From contig WBMZ01003473.1 of the NCBI GenBank assembly GCA_013400975.1, positions 62,001-126,000 of the forward strand: a stretch of 64,000 bases of DNA, written 5' to 3'. The notes under the pieces were generated by a model. That model was not told the origin of the DNA. It did not search any database and worked only from the letters and a program-made list of their open reading frames with translations. This DNA is from Atrichornis clamosus (lineage: Eukaryota; Chordata; Aves; Passeriformes; Menuridae). The position numbers and the translations under genes were made by a program. Of this stretch, positions 48,421-61,550 are shown one piece after another. Position 1 is the stretch's first letter. The number at the start of each line of letters is the position of its first letter.

Positions 48421-51400
48421 TTGATTTCCGGACCAAAGCTGTCATAAATCCGGAGGAGATTTGACTTTTTACTTTTTTAGAAACTTACCCATGTTTATGG
48501 CATTGGAATGAAGAAGATATGGGAAGAAAGGGCACTTTCACTTCGTACTCCATTTTCCCTGGAAGCCTTGTGGCACCTGCTGTAAAAGAGCTTTTTAACT
48601 GGTAAATAGAATTACAAACTCTGTAAGTTTGTATTGCTTGTAGTGTAATGCAGTTTGCTGAGTGACTTTAAACATGGAATATAAAAATATTTTCCCAACC
48701 GTCATTTCACGGTGTAGAAAAAAAAGACTCCAAGTTCAAATACTGCTTCTTTCTCCTACTTCATTTCACTAAAACTCAGATATAAGTTTTGTACCCAGCT
48801 GTCTTCCAGATGGTAAAGGAAGCTTTTCTCTAGAAAAATGTCTCACAAACTGACATTAAAGATGACAAAAAAATGTGCTTTCATTCAGTTATTTCTAGTT
48901 TTCTGCTATCTCATGTACATGAATCTCTATTGTACAGGTCCACAGCTGCTTTTAAGGCCCTGGCAAGACCAGTTGCCAAAAATAAAAATATTTGCTAGTT
49001 TTGTTTTAACAACAACAAAAGCTTTTCTTTATTTGTATTTATTCCATGTATATGAAAGTACATAGGTCCACAATGCTTCTGTCCCAGGAATCTGGCACAA
49101 CGAAACTGCTGTCAGTCAGCAGCCAAGCATTTTGTACAGACTACTACTGTTGGTAACAGTATTCATGGGCAGTGAATTTCATCCAGTTCAGTCTGCCACT
49201 TTCTTCCTTATATTTTGTCCATTATCCCATCTTCAGACTCCCAGTTCTTCTCAATTAAGCATATATACCCAACTTAGAAAACTAAACTCCTTTCATTTTC
49301 AGCAGCTCAGCTCTGCCTAAAACGACATCAGTTTTATTACTACTTCAAATAGAAAGTAGCCTGTGGCTGTAAGAGTTTTCTACTGTAGCTATTGAAAAGA
49401 ATTTTGAACATGAGCATCACTTGTTCAGATCAGCTCAGAAGAGCACCAGGCTCTCTGATCTGCACAATAATAGGTGAGGCAAAAAAATTAACAAATACTT
49501 ATGGAATTAAAATTTTCAAACCATCTTAATTCATTTTTGAGAATGAGAAGAAATATTATATGTTTTACGAGTCTTCTTTCTTACTGCAGAGCCAAACTTG
49601 AGACCTAGGCCCACATCTGGAAACATTGCCTCTACTCTGTGAAATTGGTTACCAGAGTTGTGTAGATATTCAACACCACTATTGCAATACAGGAAACTCC
49701 TTTAAATTCTAAAAGAAGATTTCTTCTTCTTCTTTGAAATGCACAGTGATTATTCTTACTGCATGTCTTCCCATGTGCCCTCTATGGTTGAAAGGCTATT
49801 TCTGTAAAATAGGGAGCATTTGTACACATCATTCCTACACACTGGTATAAACTCAACAAGATGCTCCTCTCAACTGCAATTATTTTGGGAGGGATAATTT
49901 CTTCCCCTGAGGCTGTATGGCAATTCAAATCAAGTATATATGAAGGTCTTGAGATTCAGGAATGTAGTTAAGAAGAAAATTCAGAAATGTCCTCTTGCAA
50001 AAATGAACCGTGAATGGCAGTTTCTTCCTCTGTGTCAGTGAAGGATAATAAAACTCAGAAATCTAAACCTGTGTGTGTGCATATTTACCCTGAAACCTGT
50101 GAGATTTTTATTGCTAACTTCTCTGAAGCTGGGACTTCATACCAAACCAGTTTCTCCTGATGGGGAATAGACTTCAGGATGGGAAGCAAATTGTACTGAG
50201 AGATGTACTTTTTTTCCCCCTACGCAAAAGAAGGAAAAAAATGTGTCTCTCCTCACTCACCACATTAAAAACATCTTCAAAAATGCACTTTGACCCTATA
50301 TGACACATCTCAACCATTTGTTGCCCATACTTTTATATCCACAGCTTTTCCCAACAACTTTTTCTCCAGGCAAAAAGTCTTGGAACATCACATCTCTGAG
50401 ACATCAGTTCTTGACGTCAGTTATGTCTACAGTACCAAAAGAAGTCAAACTGCAGACATACAGACCTGGGTGACAACCCTTCTTGAATAATATATTTAAT
50501 TGTTTAAACTCACCTAGGCTTGGAATTTCAGTTTCTAGTTTCCACTTCCCATAAGGGTTTTCGTCTCCATTAATTGTGACACTGAGACATTGCAGGTTAT
50601 GGGAAAGGATAAGTCAATTTACACCCCCATCTCAGCTTTCCTCCCCTCTCAATTGGCTTGTCCTATATATTAGGCAACTTTATATCTGCTTGCAGACATC
50701 ATCAACTCTTATCATCCCTTATGATACCATGGCAAATCTTTGCCAATCACAGAGAATCACACATGTACTTTGATAATATAACTTTGATAGTATCATACAT
50801 GAGACTGTTCTTGGTAATTTAAAGCACTTACTGGCATCCACAAGACAAACTAGTGATCTGAAAGAAACAATATATACATATATACAGTCCTATTTTCAAG
50901 GCCACCTGCAGAGGAACGCACCTAAAGAAACATAATTTTCCTAGAAGTTAAATACATATTTTACTTTAAATTTGAGTTTGTGAGATATTGCAACTTATTA
51001 ATATATTTATGGAATACATTCTTTTGAGAAATTTTACCTCTAAAGATTCCTGCTTCTGAATGATGAAATACAGACACAGGATTTTTTTAACATGGAATTC
51101 GTTAATCCAGTTTCAAAAATGAACATTACTTTAAAATGCATTTACACAGTAATTTGTCCCTTAATGTTAACGTATGATTTCACAGGATATACTCATTGTA
51201 CAAGAATGTATTTCTTCCCATCAAAAATACACACATATTTTAAATACCAATGTATCGTAAATATATATGTATCCAAACATAAAAACAATGGAATTGTGTA
51301 ACTTTTTTTCAAGAAATGTTTAGAAATTAAAGACCAACATAACTCTTTTTTGTCTACAGATTCCAAAAACTGCTAAACTCAGATGCTGAATTTACAGACT

Positions 51401-52642
51401 CTGTACTGCAAACAAATGAAAGGTTTCCCCTATTGCAGAACACAAGTGGCTAATAAAGTAATGAAATTTTTTATCACCAAATCAGAAATATTAGTTAGGA
51501 ATGAGTATTTAAAATTGATTATTTTTTCTTTCACGACTTAAAAATACTGTCACAGTGAGTAACAACAGTGCTTCATGACATAACTGAGCCAAGAAAGCTG
51601 AAATACCCTTCCTACTTCAAATTTGTTTGACATGGCTAGGAAGTAACTGCATTGCCCGAAGTTCAGAAATTCCAACTGAAGTGAAATTTGACATTTAACT
51701 TTATCTCTTACATGCTAGGAAGGAAAATTTGCATTTTTCTGCATTAGGGAAAATTTCTAATAATGTTATTTGGTAATATTGACAGATTTTAATCTAGATA
51801 AAATGTCAGACATAAAAAAGAAGTATTGAGAAATTTCATTAAAATTTGTTGCAGCAATTACAAAAGGTAAATTTCCCTTTTTGGTATTATTTAAAGGTTT
51901 TGGACATCCTGGAATTCTGTTCTCTCTGCTGAGTCACGTCGTCAAGGGTGGCCTTTTCTCCCATAATATATTTATACAACCAGACTTTTATGTGTTTGAA
52001 ATTGTGGAATAGAAGAATGCATTCTGTGACATTTTTTTTCTATTGCTCTGTGGGTAAAGAAAAATATAAGCTTTACTATTTATTGATAAGTTGTAGGTTC
52101 TGTGTTTTACTGGAGGACAAGAAATTATAGAAAATGGGGCACAAGCTGAAAAATAGCATAATATTTTAAAGTGCATAGGATTACAATTCAGGTTTTTAGG
52201 AATTTGTTCCCAAAATTTGTTGTATTATAATTAATGTGGTTGATTCTTTTGGCTGAATGTCTTATTCAGTAAAGACTTGGATGTTTGTATCTAACATTAA
52301 TTTTAAGTAGCAAACATGCATTTTACAAGAAACACTATGAATGCATCATAAAAGAATACTTCCTATATACTGTCATTGACTGCAACATTAACCTGAGAAA
52401 GAGACGCAAAATCATGTCATATCTTACTAGTTGCTTTTCCTTCCTGCTCCAAAACAGATACTCCACTCAAACTAATTTCTTTGGGGGAGCTGTATTGTGT
52501 AAGCAGGGAAGAATTCAAATTTCCTTTAGCTAGAGGAGGCCAAGAAAATTAATCTCTGTCCCCATTGCTGGGATAGACACTTTGGGAATGGGAAAATATT
52601 TGGGTCATGTTCCAGTGATTTTTACAATTTTGCTGAAACTCT
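48421..52642. other. Unique DNA, no gene seen
   Basis: Over 4 kb with only short frames (82 codons or fewer) and no repeat family recognised. A (CTT)-rich stretch lies at 49720-49735. The stretch 51540-51720 is evenly textured but has no specific support. Confidence 0.5.
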
Positions 52643-52720
52643 GAATAAAATAATAAGATAAAGTAAAATAAACTAGAAAGATATAAAATAAAGAAAAAAA
52701 TAAAATAATAAAAATAAAAC
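52643..52720. repeat. A-rich (TAAAA)n-like low-complexity stretch
   Basis: Irregular TAAAA and AATAA units with few other bases, about 75 bp upstream of a CR1 fragment. Confidence 0.8.
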
Positions 52721-52795
52721 ACTGTGAAGTCCAAAACATAAGCTTCTTTCCCTATATTCTCAATAGGTGTCCTGCTCACTTGGGACAACTCAGAC
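52721..52795. other. Short unique spacer
   Basis: Separates the A-rich stretch from the CR1 fragment. No feature seen. Confidence 0.4.
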
Positions 52796-52912
52796 TGGAT
52801 TTGGGTCTGGAAGGGATCTCAGGAGTTCTCTAGAACTGCATCCTTCTCAAAGGAGGGGGAGTTAATGAGCCAAACCAGATCCCTTAGGACTTTATCCCAT
52901 TCAGTGTGGCCT
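52796..52912 (-). mobile_element. CR1 LINE 3'-end fragment, degraded
   Basis: Minus orientation. The plus strand reads TCTGGAAGGGATCTCAGGAG, then TCTAGAACTGCATCC, TTCTCAAAGGAGG, CCAAACCAGATCCCTTAGG. This matches the CR1 order TTGGAAGGGACCTC, TAGTCCAACCCC, CTCAAAGCAGGG, CCAGGTTGCTCAGGG. The octamer tail itself is no longer clear, so the fragment is old. Confidence 0.65.
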
Positions 52913-55739
52913 TTTTCAGTCCAATCATCCAGTCAGTATTTTGTTCAACTGGTTGCCACCAAAGCAGTAAATCTTGGATAAGAAAAGTACCGTGGGAGAT
53001 GGATGAGAAAAGAGAGAAATAATCATCCTCTCTCATGCCCCCAGTAAGTTCCCTAATCACAAAACATTTGGATTGGGATTTGGAGAAAATGGTGAGAATT
53101 AATAGTAGAATTTCTTTCTATTGCTTTCTATTCCAACTCACAGTAGCATAAGTTCTCCAAAACAACTCTGGAAATCTTTGGTGCCTTCATCAGGTTTAGG
53201 GGAAGAAGCCTACCTTGGCCATGCTCCATATAAGCCAGGATCTGCCCTGCTCTGTTTTTTCAGGTTGGGGGATGCATGTGTGTGCACAAATATGGAGATG
53301 TTAGTGCCTGACAAGATAATGTCAGAATGCCTGCCAGTGACAGCCTGGAGAGCCTTAGGATTTACCAGTTTTCAAGGTGGCTCGTTTCAGATTGTAAAAT
53401 TAGATTCACATAACATACTGCATCTAGCACCAAACTGTGAGGAGAGGGTTTGCTCTTTGCTCATTGAACACCATTTTAGAATTTGAATAGCCTACAGGTT
53501 GTCTACAGAACCAAGATTTTCAGTTTGTTTTAGTGGATGTGTTTTAATGGAAGATTTGTAGCTAAATGCTTATCAAGATGTTTAACTTTGGGCATTGATA
53601 TTTAAAATAAATCTTCCAGGCCTGGAGCTGTAACCAAACTGATCTATATACAATATTATCTCTTTGTTGAAGTGTTTCAGCACAAGAAGAAATGGGTGCA
53701 TTTCTGCAGGAGGAATGAGGTTGTAGTTCTGTCTTCTTGTGAAGAGAGGAAGCTTTGTAATGGGAAAGTTACATCTAAGGAATTTCTATTATTCAGCTGA
53801 CCATTAACAGCCATATAATATGAATATTCCATATGAGAATCTCAAAATTTTGATTAATTGGGCACTGGTTCAAACAGACTATTAATACCTTTTTTCAGAA
53901 ACAGTTAAAATATTCAGCAAAGAAAGTGTTCTTTGGCTTTAAAGCCCAAAAGACTTGTAAAAAACGTTCTCCCTTTCTGATTCTTGCACATAATGTAATA
54001 TATTTAAATATATATATTACATCGGTTTATGCATATACCAGAGTTTGTAAAAGAAGTAATTTTCATGCTCAGCCACGTTAAATGTTGTTGTTATTGTATT
54101 CCTTCAATGATGAAGCAGAAAACCCTAGATAACATTTATATTATTTATTTTAATCATAGGAATCTGAATAAAGGATTTCAGATCTGTCACAAACTCATAA
54201 GAACGTGCGCAAGTCACATAGGGTTTTGACATTCTAGTTACTTGTTACTTGTTCTTCAACAATCTTTTAATTCAAAGCGGTGCTCAATGTTAAAAATGAA
54301 GATATTTTAATACTACTATGATGACAATCATTGGCAAACAAACTGTTTTTGTAATAACATCGGCACTTTCATGTTTTTTGGTCTCTATTAATTTTTCAAT
54401 TCAAGGGCATTCAATTTCACTAAGGATTTAGAAAATTTCAATAGTTGCTTTGTTTCAGAAGAATGCAACCTGCACTTTTTATGTTCTTCCATTAAGTAAA
54501 ATGATAGGGAAAAAGTTTTGAGAGACTGATACATTTCATTACTAAAATGTCAAAATGCCTGGTTTTAACATTTTTTCAGTAAAATATTGGTTATTTTTAA
54601 AATTAATATCTTCTACATTACTTGACCTCTCCTAGTAGAATTAGGACCCCTTGACATCTAATTGAAAGAAAGACTTGAAAACATTCCATTTCTAAAATTT
54701 TAAAACGGAATTTTTCATCCCAATGGTTAGTAGCTGTTTCCTAATTGCTTTTAATTTCTCAGAATGTGCAAGTGAAACTGTCTGAGTTTTGTGCAACGTT
54801 TGTATTTCTATGACACTTTGTGTGCACAGGAAGAACTTTCCAGGCAATGTAGCTCTGAATGTCTCTGCACATTGGGTGCAACTCTTGTCTCTGGGCTGAA
54901 CCATCTCTTTGAACAATCTATAATTCTTTTGGGGGTGAAAGCCGAGAGAATTTTGCATTTTTGGCTTTTTCGGGCTTGCCTGCTATCAGTAGAACAGAAT
55001 ATTAATTGAAAGGTTGAGCCTAGTTAAGGAAAAGTCTTTGTCAAACCACAAAATTTTTTTCTCAATAATAGATAGCTGAGTGATAAAGAAGTATGTCTCA
55101 GAGTCCAAGAAAATTTTGATTTACATTTAAATCCGTGATAGGCATTAACAAAGACTAAAATAAGAGTTAGTTTGATAGATTAAAAGAAATGTTTGGATGG
55201 AAGTGGAATTTCATTCAATTCATAACAGAGCAAAACTTAGTGTCTTACTATTCCAATTATTTTTTTTTAATATATAAAGGAATTGTGAGAAAGAATGCAT
55301 TGTGTACTGATGACCTTTGCTAGGAAAAAGTTTGAGAAATAAGATTATTTTCAGATGGACCTTTTCAAATTTAATATACTTAAAGGATTTTGAGCTACTT
55401 TAAGTGATGGATTAAATAAATTACAAAGAAAAGGTGGACACTTACAGACTGAAGGGGAATATACCTTTTTAAGTTATGTTGTGTAGTTTAGAAGCATTGA
55501 ATAAGGTGATTAAAATTCTTTGGATGTAAGTTTAAGAGCAATTAAAAATACAAATTGCCTTTTGAGATATATAAAATATTTCATTTTGGCAGATATCCAG
55601 TAACACTTGCTACACTTAGAGCAATTTTCATTAAAACTCTCTGTTTTCTCCTCTCTTTTCTAAAGGTGCAACCTTTGGAGTTAAAAACTTGATCCTGTCT
55701 TAAAGTTAGTTTTTCAATATCAACCTTTTTTAATAATTG
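52913..55739. other. Unique DNA, no gene seen
   Basis: The longest frame is 121 codons (53121-53486, plus) with no known domain. An AT palindrome around TTTAAA lies near 53995-54020. No transposon was recognised. Confidence 0.5.
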
Positions 55740-56060
55740 CCAGCTCTTTCCCCACTTCTCTGAATGCCTAGAGCAGGACAGAACAGCAACAATTTAGAGA
55801 AGGATTACAATTATTTGCATTAAATATGGCCCTTGCAAAAGAAGAGGAAAATGGCATTAATTAATTAATCTTTCATTCTTCCATCTCAGAGTTCTGCAAT
55901 ATTTTATCATTCATAATTCTGGAATTTTATTTTTAGCATTGTATTCTGTACCCCTTTTAAAATATAACATTCTTAAATTGGTTAAAAATGCACAGGTACT
56001 ATAGAAAATGATTTAGCAGCATTAAGATTAAACAACAAGCTCTGACTGTAATGATTGTGT
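55740..56060. promoter_or_regulatory. Conserved-element-like block with TAAT repeats
   Basis: Contains TTATTTGCATTAAATATGG, the run CATTAATTAATTAATC (clustered homeodomain-type TAAT cores) and CTTTCATTC. Few open frames, no simple repeats apart from the TAAT cluster. Candidate enhancer on texture only. Confidence 0.27.
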
Positions 56061-57334
56061 TAAGAATCCATCAAAGGAATTTTTTTTAAAAAGTTGCATC
56101 ACAGCATAGGACAACATGGGGCTTTCCATTTGGTTGTGTTGAAGAAACATTTCTTCTCAGTTTTTGAATATGTATTTGACTTTTCAAATATAGTATCTTG
56201 CCTTTTAGTTATCTTGCATATTTTTACATTTCTACACTCAGCTGAGATTTTCTGAATCCTAATATTGTCCAGTAAACTGCCTCTCTCCCTCTGTTCTTTT
56301 ATTACAACTTTTAAATTGTTAATGAAAGCAATGATTACTTTCAGCTATTTGGCCATGCAGACCTCAACATGGCCTCACTCAGACCATTATTTTGACAGGT
56401 TCCTTCTCTGTTCTTTGAAATCAAATCTGGCATCCTAGAAGATAGTAATTAATAACACTGGGATAGTGCTGGTTAGTTGTTTACAAATTCTACAGTAAAC
56501 TTTATTTGACCTTACTAACTGATTATACCTAGAAGAAACACTTTTTTTTCTTTTTTTCTTCCCTTTTCCCCTTTTTTTATTGTTCCTCCATGTGACTCAG
56601 GTCAAATTAGGCATCAAATATACAACTTACTTTAGACACATTTATTTAATTTATTAATGATATTTATTAATATACATCAGGAGGCAAAGTATCTTATCTA
56701 GACACTTTCTCAACAAAGCATTACATTAAATATAAACTTCCTTCATAATCTTCTTTCACTTTTGTGTTTCTTCAATCTTTTCTCCCTGCAATTTTGCTCT
56801 TTGTCACTTGCAAATCCTTTTGCTTCTTTATCATTCTGATTTTATAAACATTTTCAGCTTACCATTCTCTAATAATTACTCTGGCTCTAGGTTTTATTTT
56901 CAATGTTTGTGACTACTATATTTTGATTTTTAGATTCTGTCAATATAACCATAGTGGCTTTTTTTAATCCTGATTCTTATTCTTTTGTATTTGAAAAAAT
57001 TTCTTCCTGGATGGTTTTTAATATAGATTCTTTCAATAACATGTTGTGTTTTACAGTCTGATTTCAATGAGATCTTGCCTATTGATGAACTGTATTTGCT
57101 CAGCTTAATGGTCTTATTCTACTATTTTTGTGAGGTTATTTTTACTCTTTTTTTCTTAATTATGAATATTTTTCTTTACTTTCACCCAAATTGCCTTCTG
57201 TCTTTAAATCCTTATTAAGGTCCTGCATATTTGCTACAGCTATTTAAAGCAGACGTTCATAAATCCTTGGAAAACAGTTGCTTGTATTCTTCCATTGCCT
57301 GTGTGGAGGCTCATATACTGCAAGTGTCATCAAG
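56061..57334. other. Unique T-rich DNA, no gene seen
   Basis: T-rich stretches near 56541-56580 and 57125-57155. Nothing coding was recognised. Confidence 0.5.
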
Positions 57335-57836
57335 GCAAAGGTCTAGACTCCCCAGCACAAAAATGACCTGGATGTACAAGAAAGAGGCCAGCAAAGAGCC
57401 AAAAAGATGATGAAGTGGACAACCTTTCCTATGAGGAAAGACTGAGAGTGCTGGCACTGCTCAGCCTGAAGAACAGGAGGCTCAGGGCACTCAGGGCAGA
57501 CCTCATCAGTGCATACAAACACATGAAGGGAGAGTGCAAAAAGGATGGTGGTGGACAGTGGTGTCCAGCATAAGGACAAGAGGCAAGAAGCAAGGAGAGA
57601 AGCACAGGAGGATCCCTCGGAAAATCAGGAAACACTTTTTCCTGTGAGGCTTACTGGAACAGGTTACCCAGGAAGGTTGTGGATTCTTCATCCACGGAGA
57701 TATACTAAATCCATCTGGACACAGACCTGGCCAACTGGCTCTGAGTGACCCTGCTTGGACAGGTGCCTTTCAGACTGGTGCCTTTCAGAACCAGATGACT
57801 TTCAGACATCCCTCCCAACCTCAATCATTTTCACTT
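57335..57836 (+). mobile_element. CR1 LINE 3'-end fragment
   Basis: Plus orientation, 5'-truncated in the last part of ORF2. Landmarks in CR1 order are GACTCCCCAGCAC, CCTATGAGGAAAGACTGAGAG, CTCAGCCTGAAGAACAGGAG and AACACATGAAGGGAG. They continue with TGGAACAGGTTACCCAGG, AAGGTTGTGGATTC, GTGACCCTGCTTGGACAGG and CATCCCTCCCAACCTCAA. The final octamer repeat is decayed. Near the end GGTGCCTTTCAGA is duplicated with a 15-bp period (57762 and 57777). Frames on both strands here are repeat-derived. Confidence 0.85.
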
Positions 57837-57840
57837 TAAG

Positions 57841-57865
57841 AAGTTCTGTTTTAAAAACAGAACTT
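57841..57865. repeat. Perfect 25-bp palindrome beside the CR1 tail
   Basis: Arms AAGTTCTGTTTT and AAAACAGAACTT are exact complements, 12 bp each, around a single A. It begins a few bases after the last recognisable CR1 sequence. It could extrude as a cruciform, though the small loop makes this only a possibility. Confidence 0.9.
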
Positions 57866-60800
57866 GAACACTGGAAGTATTGCTTGAGAACATACATAAG
57901 CAATGAGACTAAAACAACATAGTGATCATTTTTTCATTTACTGAGAATATTCAGCGCTGCACAGTAAAGGGTCTCACTTTTCTTAAGGAAAGATTAGAAT
58001 GTGGTAATGAAACTGAGGACTGCATATAATGCATGTATACTGGGACATTAACCAAAGGTTTTATAGACAGAAAATTCTGGCATTTCTTTTTTCTCAGTAA
58101 TTGGCATGACTGCATTAGAAATTTTTTTAACCTATATTTAATATGTAGCAGAATTTATACTGAAAGAAAAGGTTAACAAGGGGACATCAAAACCTTTCGA
58201 TGACAGGAGAAAAGGAAATAAAAGGGCAACAAAGGATAAGGCATAGAAAAGTCAAAAAGTCTTTGGGAGTAATTTCTTTGCACAATAACCATTAATGTAT
58301 GTGGTAAATTTCCAAGGTCAACAACAGAAATTAGTACAAGCAGTTTCATAAAGGAGCTGGGCAAGTACTTCCAGGGAGACAATGCTGTCATTTTTGCTAG
58401 GAATGGCAAAGGACAGTTCAGGATATTTTCTCATATTTAATAGTCCTCTTCAGACCACATACTTCTTTTGAACCCGCTGCTGTATAAATGGGTCCTTTCC
58501 AACACTAATAAAAATCAATATGAAGCCCATTAAAAATACAGAACCTGGAAGATTAATGAATTAATAGCTATAGTATTTTATACAGCAAAGAGAGGTGTCC
58601 TACATAGAGACGCAGCTATTTTGTGTGAGGCCAGGTTGCACTTCTTATCTCAAACAGATGGGGAAAAATTCCATCTCTCTCTTTTCTCTCATTACTGGGA
58701 GGCAAAATGTTTTAGTATGGGTGTGCTGCCACTACCTACAGGCCTCTAAAGGTAGGTGATTCTCTTCATTCTGGAATCAGGGCTTACTCATATTATTTTT
58801 TACTTGGTATTAATGGAATAATTTACATGGATTAATGTATTACAGAGCAATGTTGGAGCTAAAACGTAGTTGCGGTGGGAGCACCCTTGCAAAATTCGGA
58901 TTCAAAGACCATCTCTTTCCCTTAAAGCTTACAGTCTGTATAGACCAGAAAAAAGGTGAAGTTACTTGATCAAGATTATGCATCAGTAAGGCACAAACTG
59001 GGAACAGGATATTCTACACTGGAGATGACAAGATTTGTAGAAAATTTGTCACTTTTGGGCCAGAGAATAAACTCCTAGACTTTACTGCTAAAGAGTTCAG
59101 AGTCAGAGATTCTGTCTTTTTTAAAGATTTTCTCCAAGCACCAGCACTATTGGTCAAAAGTCTTTGCTGGACTGAGCTTTAAAATATCTCACGTATAGAG
59201 AAAAAAGGTTGGAGGAGAAATAATTTAAATCAGAAAGGACTTATATGCAGTGGAGTGGGACATGAGCCACATTCAAATTGAGAATATTCTTCCATGGATG
59301 TGTAGGTGTAACTCCCTCGTGTATATTAAAAATGATCACTTACAAAATGATTTTAGATATATTAATGGACTTACTTCCAATCTATTTCTGCTTGTCAGAT
59401 GTGTCACCTCACATCCTTAGAGTACAAGAATGGCAACACTCTCTTTGCTCTTGACAAGTGAACTAAAACGGAAATCAAAGTATTTCTATACAGGTTTTTC
59501 AAAGGAATTTTCCATTTTAACTGAAACAGGAATAGGATCTTTCTGATAATCAGAAATATCTGCTGAGCTAGAGACTATTCATAATCATAGATAAACCCAC
59601 AAAGTTTCTGAAAAGGTCAAAACCACTAAATTATGCTTTAATTGGTGTGATTTTTGGGGGGGGTGGTAATGAAGACTTTTTGTTTAGTTCAGTTGTATGC
59701 AATCTTATACAAAAACAAAATCCTTTCTTCTATTTGCCATTCTACCCTGTCCTTATTTTTCTGATTAAAACACTATAATTATTTTCTTGAAAGCCACTTT
59801 ATTTCTTTTTCCACTTTTCTTTCTAGTAAAACTGGTAGAAAAATAAGGTTGCATTTTGGACCTATACCTAGTACTGCAACAGGTGTTGCATTAGTGAGTG
59901 AAAGATCTGTTCTTGCCTGACTCAAAGTAGTAACAAAACACCCTAGCAAAGTGCCTGGTAGCCAAATAGATTTTCCTCATTTAGTGACCATGATGTTGCC
60001 TAGCATCTCACTGGTCTACAGTTTTTTTAAATTTTTGCAGGGTGATTACTTTTCTCAGCGTTTTGTTTAGTGTATCCTCTGGTTTCTGGGGTTAGCCTTT
60101 GCTTATGGACACTTATGATCACTCTATGTATACATAAACGATGTGAGATATTCTCCTCTGAAACAAAGGCATAACTCTCATGTCTCTAATGCATTTTATC
60201 ATGATTGAGTAGTACATACTTTTATACGTTATCAGCAAAAGATTTATAATCTGTTAAAAAAGCTGTATATGGAAGAGTATTTCAGAATGTGTTGAAAATG
60301 TGTATATATTCTGCATGAATCTCCTTCAAAACAGATTTTCTTATGTTGTTCTCTTGTTGTATTGTTGTTGAATATTAATACAAGTAACCATGCATATTAA
60401 TAAAGCTAATAACATAAGGCATGCAATGGTTTTAAATGAGTTACAACTACATAGGAGGAGATTGCCTGTACTTTAACCCCCTAGATTTAGGCAAAACACA
60501 AGGACCTGGGAATATGTATCCCTACTTACCTGTGCAAGGAATTTTTGTTTGTTTACTGTTTCAAATCATAGCTAGTGACTTAAGCTTTAGTAGACTGGTA
60601 CCTGACCTGATATATTGCAATACAGTCAATATTTGAATTTTGTACAGTGGGCAACCGCTATGACAAGCTTTTCCTAGTTCAGAAGAGTGAGGAGACTAGG
60701 CATAATGAAGAGGAAAACAGAATACCTCCCTCTGCTCTATTTGTCTAAAAGACAAAATATGTAATAAATTACATCAGAGCATGGAATGCAATGTTAGTAT

Positions 60801-61220
60801 GATTTCTTATTATTTTGTGGACTTTCAAAGTGAACAAATAATGCTCATTTTGAAATAGTACACCATTATTGTGGCAGTCACAGAATGTTCTTCAGGAGAT
60901 TAAGGGTTACAACTAAGGCCAAGGGGCTTCCAACTGTAGCAGCTGAGAAACAAAAAAGTGATAAGAACAGTAGGTTTTAGAATCAAGAATGAAATATCAT
61001 TTTCTGAGAAAAAAGATCCACAGTGACAGAATTATGTGTAAATTCTGAAAAGTTTCAGCCTACACAGAAGTCCCAATTCCCATCACATATTTATAAGCAC
61101 ATACACATTCACTCCATGGGTTCAGTCATTTCTATTAGGCTGTCTTAATGTGACCCAGAATTTCAATTTAAGATTTCATCTAATTGGAAACTTACTGACT
61201 CAGAAAATGCAAATAATGGA
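57866..61220. other. Unique DNA, no gene seen
   Basis: A G-run lies at 59655-59662. The word TCACAGAATGTTCTTCAGGAG near 60880 faintly recalls a CR1 tail but nothing follows to support it. Frames are short (78 codons or fewer). Confidence 0.5.
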
Positions 61221-61251
61221 AAGCAAGCAAGCAAGCAAACAAACAAACAAG
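61221..61251. repeat. (AAGC)n / (AAAC)n microsatellite
   Basis: Four AAGC units followed by about three AAAC units. Confidence 0.88.
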
Positions 61252-61401
61252 TAATTGCAATTTATGTATTAAAAAAAATATTTTAGCATTCCATAAATCG
61301 TATAAATCACACATGCAGTTAGATTCAGTTACTGTGTACACAGTCTGTACTTATGGAGATGGAGGTAAAATCTGTAGTCATCATGAGCTTTGCTTGCATA
61401 A
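61252..61401. other. Short unique spacer
   Basis: Includes an A-run with TATTTTAG. No feature recognised. Confidence 0.4.
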
Positions 61402-61550
61402 ACAGAATCACAGAATGGATCAGGTTGGAAGGGAGCACAGTGTGTCATGGGGCCCAAGCTTCCTGCTCAAGCAGGGCCATCCTAGAGCACATTGTGCAGA
61501 ATTACATCCAGACAGTTCTTGCACATCCCCAGAGAAAGAAACTCACTCAT
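61402..61550 (-). mobile_element. CR1 LINE 3'-end fragment
   Basis: Minus orientation. The plus strand begins with the reversed octamer tail (CAGAATCACAGAATGG), then AGGTTGGAAGGGAGCAC, CCTGCTCAAGCAGGGCC, CCTAGAGCACATTG, and TCCAGACAGTTCTTG. This is the order of a CR1-Y-like 3' end (AGGTTGGAAGGGACC, TGCTCAAGCAGGG, CCTAGAGCAGGTTGC). Only about 150 bp survive. Overlapping frames of up to 95 codons across it are not genes. Confidence 0.82.

Noticed and set aside
53995..54020. AT-only palindrome around TTTAAA
   Set aside because: Expected in AT-rich DNA; no further structure.
60878..60920. CACAGAATG followed by GGAG, like a CR1 tail
   Set aside because: No further CR1 words follow, so the short match is likely chance.
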